Part shown: positions 5,807 through 7,430 of the stretch, piece by piece
How the letters are laid out: each line of letters begins with the position of its first letter
Position numbering within the stretch: position 1 is the stretch's first letter
Origin: an uncultured Oscillospiraceae bacterium
Lineage (GTDB): Bacteria; Bacillota; Clostridia; Oscillospirales; Oscillospiraceae
Assembly: GCA_905234575.1 (NCBI GenBank)
Contig: CAJOIG010000080.1
Coordinates: forward strand, 1-7,430
Reading direction: 5' to 3'
Length of the DNA: 7,430 nucleotides
Translations under genes and position numbers: made by a program
The notes under the pieces: generated by a model
The model's input: only the letters and a program-made list of their open reading frames with translations
Told to the model about the DNA's origin: nothing
Databases searched by the model: none

Positions 5807-5928
5807 CCTCCCTCTCTGAGGGAGGTGCCCCAGTTCGCAAACTGGGGCGGAAGGAGTCTGCTCGACTTAAGCGTCTGGGGATACTCCCTCAGTCTCGCTT
5901 TGCTCGACAGCTCCCTCAGGGAGGGAGC
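5807..5928. repeat. Hairpin-rich CTCCCTCAG/GAGGGAG repeat element
   Basis: Three perfect hairpins in one gap: CCTCCCTC (5807-5814) with GAGGGAGG (5818-5825); GCCCCAGTT (5827-5835) with AACTGGGGC (5840-5848); GCTCCCTC (5910-5917) with GAGGGAGC (5921-5928). CTCCCTCAG occurs directly repeated at 5884-5892 and 5911-5919. The element begins four bases after the LRR stop and ends five bases before the VWA start, so it fills the gap. I recall related CTCCCTCAG...CTGAGGGAG repeats as abundant in Faecalibacterium and relatives. It looks like a non-coding mobile or REP-type element placed inside an operon. Confidence 0.85.
5918..5927 (+). promoter_or_regulatory. Ribosome binding site of the VWA gene within a repeat hairpin
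   Basis: AGGGAGGGAG ends six bases before the ATG at 5934 and is the only Shine-Dalgarno match available. Its GAGGGAG core is the right arm of the third repeat hairpin, so it would be base-paired with 5910-5917 in a folded transcript. Translation may therefore depend on ribosomes or other factors opening the stem. Confidence 0.65.
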
Positions 5929-5933
5929 CATAG

Positions 5934-7289
5934 ATGGACAACGACAATCTTTCCGCCGTCGGGCGGGATATCCTGCTCTCGGGCCGGACGCGGCTCTGCC
6001 TCGCCCTGCCCTATCTGAGCGGGCCGCTCTGCGCTCTCGTCCCCCAGTCGGGGGACGGCGTGACGACGGGCGCCGCGACCGACGGGGAAAACCTGTATTA
6101 TAACGCCGCCTACCTCGCCTCCGGTTTTCTCAGGAGCGAGCGCTTCGCCTCCCGCCTCACGCTGCACACGGTCCTGCACTGTATGTTCCGCCACCTCGCC
6201 AAGCGCCGGGGCCGGGACGCCGTCCTCTGGGACCTCGCCTGCGACGCCGCGGTGGAGAGCGTGATCGACGCCCTCCCCTACGCCTGCCTCGCGGAGAAGG
6301 CCGTCCCCGCGAAGGGGCTCTTCCTCTCCGAGTGCCGGCGCGAAATGAAGGTTTTAAGCGCCGAGGGCATTTACCGGATACTTCTCCGTGAGAGGCCCCC
6401 GGCGTACAGGATCGCGAGCCTCCAGCGTCTCTTCGCCATGGACGACCACGGGCTCTGGGATCTGGAGGAAAAGCGGGACAGAGAACGCAGCGAGCGCCAG
6501 GATCGGGCCTGGCAGGACGCCGCCTCCCGCGCCCGGACCGCGCTGGACAGCCTCGTGGCCGAGCAGGGCTCCGGCGGCGAGGGCATGACGGAGCAGCTCT
6601 CCGTCGCGGCCCGGGACGACGTGGACTACCGCAAATTTCTGCGCCGCTTTGCCGCCCCGCGCGAGGTCCTGCGCGCCGACGGGGACGCCTTCGACTATAT
6701 CTACTACACCTACGGGCTCACGCGCTACGGCAACATGCCCCTCATCGAGCCGCCCGAGACCCGCGAGGAAAAGCGCATCGAGGACTTCGTCATCGCGATC
6801 GACACCTCCATGTCCACCTCGGGCCTGCTGGTGCGGGAATTTCTGGCGAGCACCTACGCCATTTTGCGCAATACCGACAGCTTCACCCGCAAGCTCAACA
6901 TCCACATCCTGCAGTGCGACGATCAGCTCCGCTCCGACCGGAAGATCACGAGCCTGGAGGAGCTGCGGCGCTACATGGAGGACCTGACCCTCTCGGGCGG
7001 CAGCGCCACCGACTTTCGCCCGGTGTTCGAGCATGTGGACAGGCTCGTCAAAGAGGGGAGCTTCGCGAATCTCCGCGGCCTTCTGTACTTCACCGACGGC
7101 ATGGGCATTTACCCGACGAAACGCCCGGACTACGAGGTCGCGTTCATCCTGCTGGAGGAGCCGCCGCTGTCGGTGAAGATGCCGTCCTGGGCCATCCGCA
7201 TCATGCCGGACCTGCCCTGGCGCAGGCCCCGCGAGAGCTTTGACGAATTCTGGCAGGAAGAGATCCTGCAGGAACTTCCGGAACTGTGA
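5934..7289 (+). CDS. VWA protein with metallopeptidase-like N-terminal domain (DUF2201 type)
   Basis: A 451-residue soluble protein. The N-terminal domain (about 1-160) resembles the putative metallopeptidase domain found with VWA in the DUF2201 family: LHTVLHCMFRH (77-87) with His78 and His82 in HxxxH spacing, then WDLACDAAVE (99-108) with Asp100/Asp104 as possible third ligand. The usual catalytic Glu of HExxH is Thr79 here, so peptidase activity is doubtful. A charged linker (about 176-225) follows. The C-terminal VWA domain has a full MIDAS: D290-T-S292-M-S294, T359-D360 in GGSATDF, and TDG at 387-389. No signal peptide or membrane helix is seen. It lies between the LRR gene and the AAA+ gene, nine bases before the latter. 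VWA and MoxR-type AAA+ proteins work as pairs in MoxR, RavA-ViaA and CbbQ-CbbO systems, where they remodel or mature target proteins; the target here is unknown. Confidence 0.88.
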   Translation: MDNDNLSAVGRDILLSGRTRLCLALPYLSGPLCALVPQSGDGVTTGAATDGENLYYNAAYLASGFLRSERFASRLTLHTVLHCMFRHLAKRRGRDAVLWDLACDAAVESVIDALPYACLAEKAVPAKGLFLSECRREMKVLSAEGIYRILLRERPPAYRIASLQRLFAMDDHGLWDLEEKRDRERSERQDRAWQDAASRARTALDSLVAEQGSGGEGMTEQLSVAARDDVDYRKFLRRFAAPREVLRADGDAFDYIYYTYGLTRYGNMPLIEPPETREEKRIEDFVIAIDTSMSTSGLLVREFLASTYAILRNTDSFTRKLNIHILQCDDQLRSDRKITSLEELRRYMEDLTLSGGSATDFRPVFEHVDRLVKEGSFANLRGLLYFTDGMGIYPTKRPDYEVAFILLEEPPLSVKMPSWAIRIMPDLPWRRPRESFDEFWQEEILQELPEL

Positions 7290-7298
7290 GGACATACT

Positions 7299-7430
7299 AT
7301 GAACATCAAGCAAGCCAAGGAGCAGATCCGCAACACCCTGCGCGCCTATCTCAGCCGGGACGCGCTGGGCCAATACCGCATCCCCGCCGTGCGGCAGAGA
7401 CCGGTCCTGCTGATGGGCCCGCCGGGCATC
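7299..7430 (+). CDS. AAA+ ATPase, MoxR-like, 5' part only
   Basis: The first 44 codons of a gene that runs off the window. It starts MNIKQAKEQIRNTLRAYL, a helix typical of the segment before the P-loop, and ends PVLLMGPPGI, which is the beginning of a Walker A motif of the GPPGIGKT type used by MoxR-family AAA+ ATPases. The ATG at 7299 lies nine bases after the VWA stop, with a modest GAGG (7288-7291) overlapping that stop, so it is translationally close and co-transcribed. The expected role is ATP-driven remodelling together with the VWA partner. The family is inferred from the short visible part plus the neighbour. Confidence 0.8.
   Translation, partial: MNIKQAKEQIRNTLRAYLSRDALGQYRIPAVRQRPVLLMGPPGI

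Noticed and set aside
4651..5931. Minus-strand open frame of 426 codons across the LRR gene and two repeats
   Set aside because: It runs through repeat elements on both ends and has no family features; the plus strand holds a coherent LRR gene in an operon.
1..7430. tRNA or rRNA genes
   Set aside because: No cloverleaf with a recognisable TTC-GANTC type arm and no rRNA-like sequence was seen on either strand by eye.

Overview
The window looks like chromosomal DNA of a G+C-rich Clostridia member (Bacillota), most likely an Oscillospiraceae/Ruminococcaceae-type gut or rumen anaerobe. This is an inference. It rests on the two-gene minimal SufC-SufB iron-sulfur locus, strong AGGAGG-type Shine-Dalgarno sites, codons ending mostly in G or C, a leucine-rich-repeat / VWA-metallopeptidase-like / MoxR-type ATPase gene run that I associate with these families, and short palindromic intergenic repeats of a kind I recall as common there. 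No species can be named from the sequence alone.

Layout. Positions 1-144 hold an A+T-richer gap with a nested inverted repeat cut close by the window edge (2-57) and a possible terminator. Positions 145-1801 (minus strand) carry sufC then a short sufB, overlapping by 11 bases and read from a good extended -10 promoter at 1846-1873. Positions 1881-2016 hold a palindromic, GAGTGTGGAG-rich repeat. Positions 2019-3680 (minus) encode a secreted lipoprotein with 15 PEPT units as a stalk and a large unrecognised outer domain. Positions 3681-3827 are a divergent intergenic region. Positions 3828-4637 (plus) encode a small multi-span membrane protein of unknown function. Positions 4629-4753 hold a second repeat family (three 22-bp tandem units plus a palindrome) that supplies that gene's stop codon. 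Positions 4831-7430 (plus) form a likely operon: an LRR-type protein, a VWA protein with a metallopeptidase-like N-terminal domain, and the first 44 codons of an AAA+ ATPase. A third repeat family fills 5807-5928 and supplies the ribosome binding site of the VWA gene.

How the parts work together. SufC and SufB should form the ATPase and scaffold of a reduced Fe-S assembly machine. The MoxR-type ATPase and VWA protein should work as a pair, by analogy with MoxR-VWA and RavA-ViaA systems in protein maturation or metal-centre assembly; the role of the LRR protein is unknown. The lipoprotein and membrane protein are divergently transcribed and have no assigned function. There is no gene-free stretch above 300 bases. 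The most notable non-coding feature is that three unrelated repeat families sit in three gaps, each touching or within a few bases of a stop codon, and one also provides a Shine-Dalgarno sequence inside a hairpin arm.
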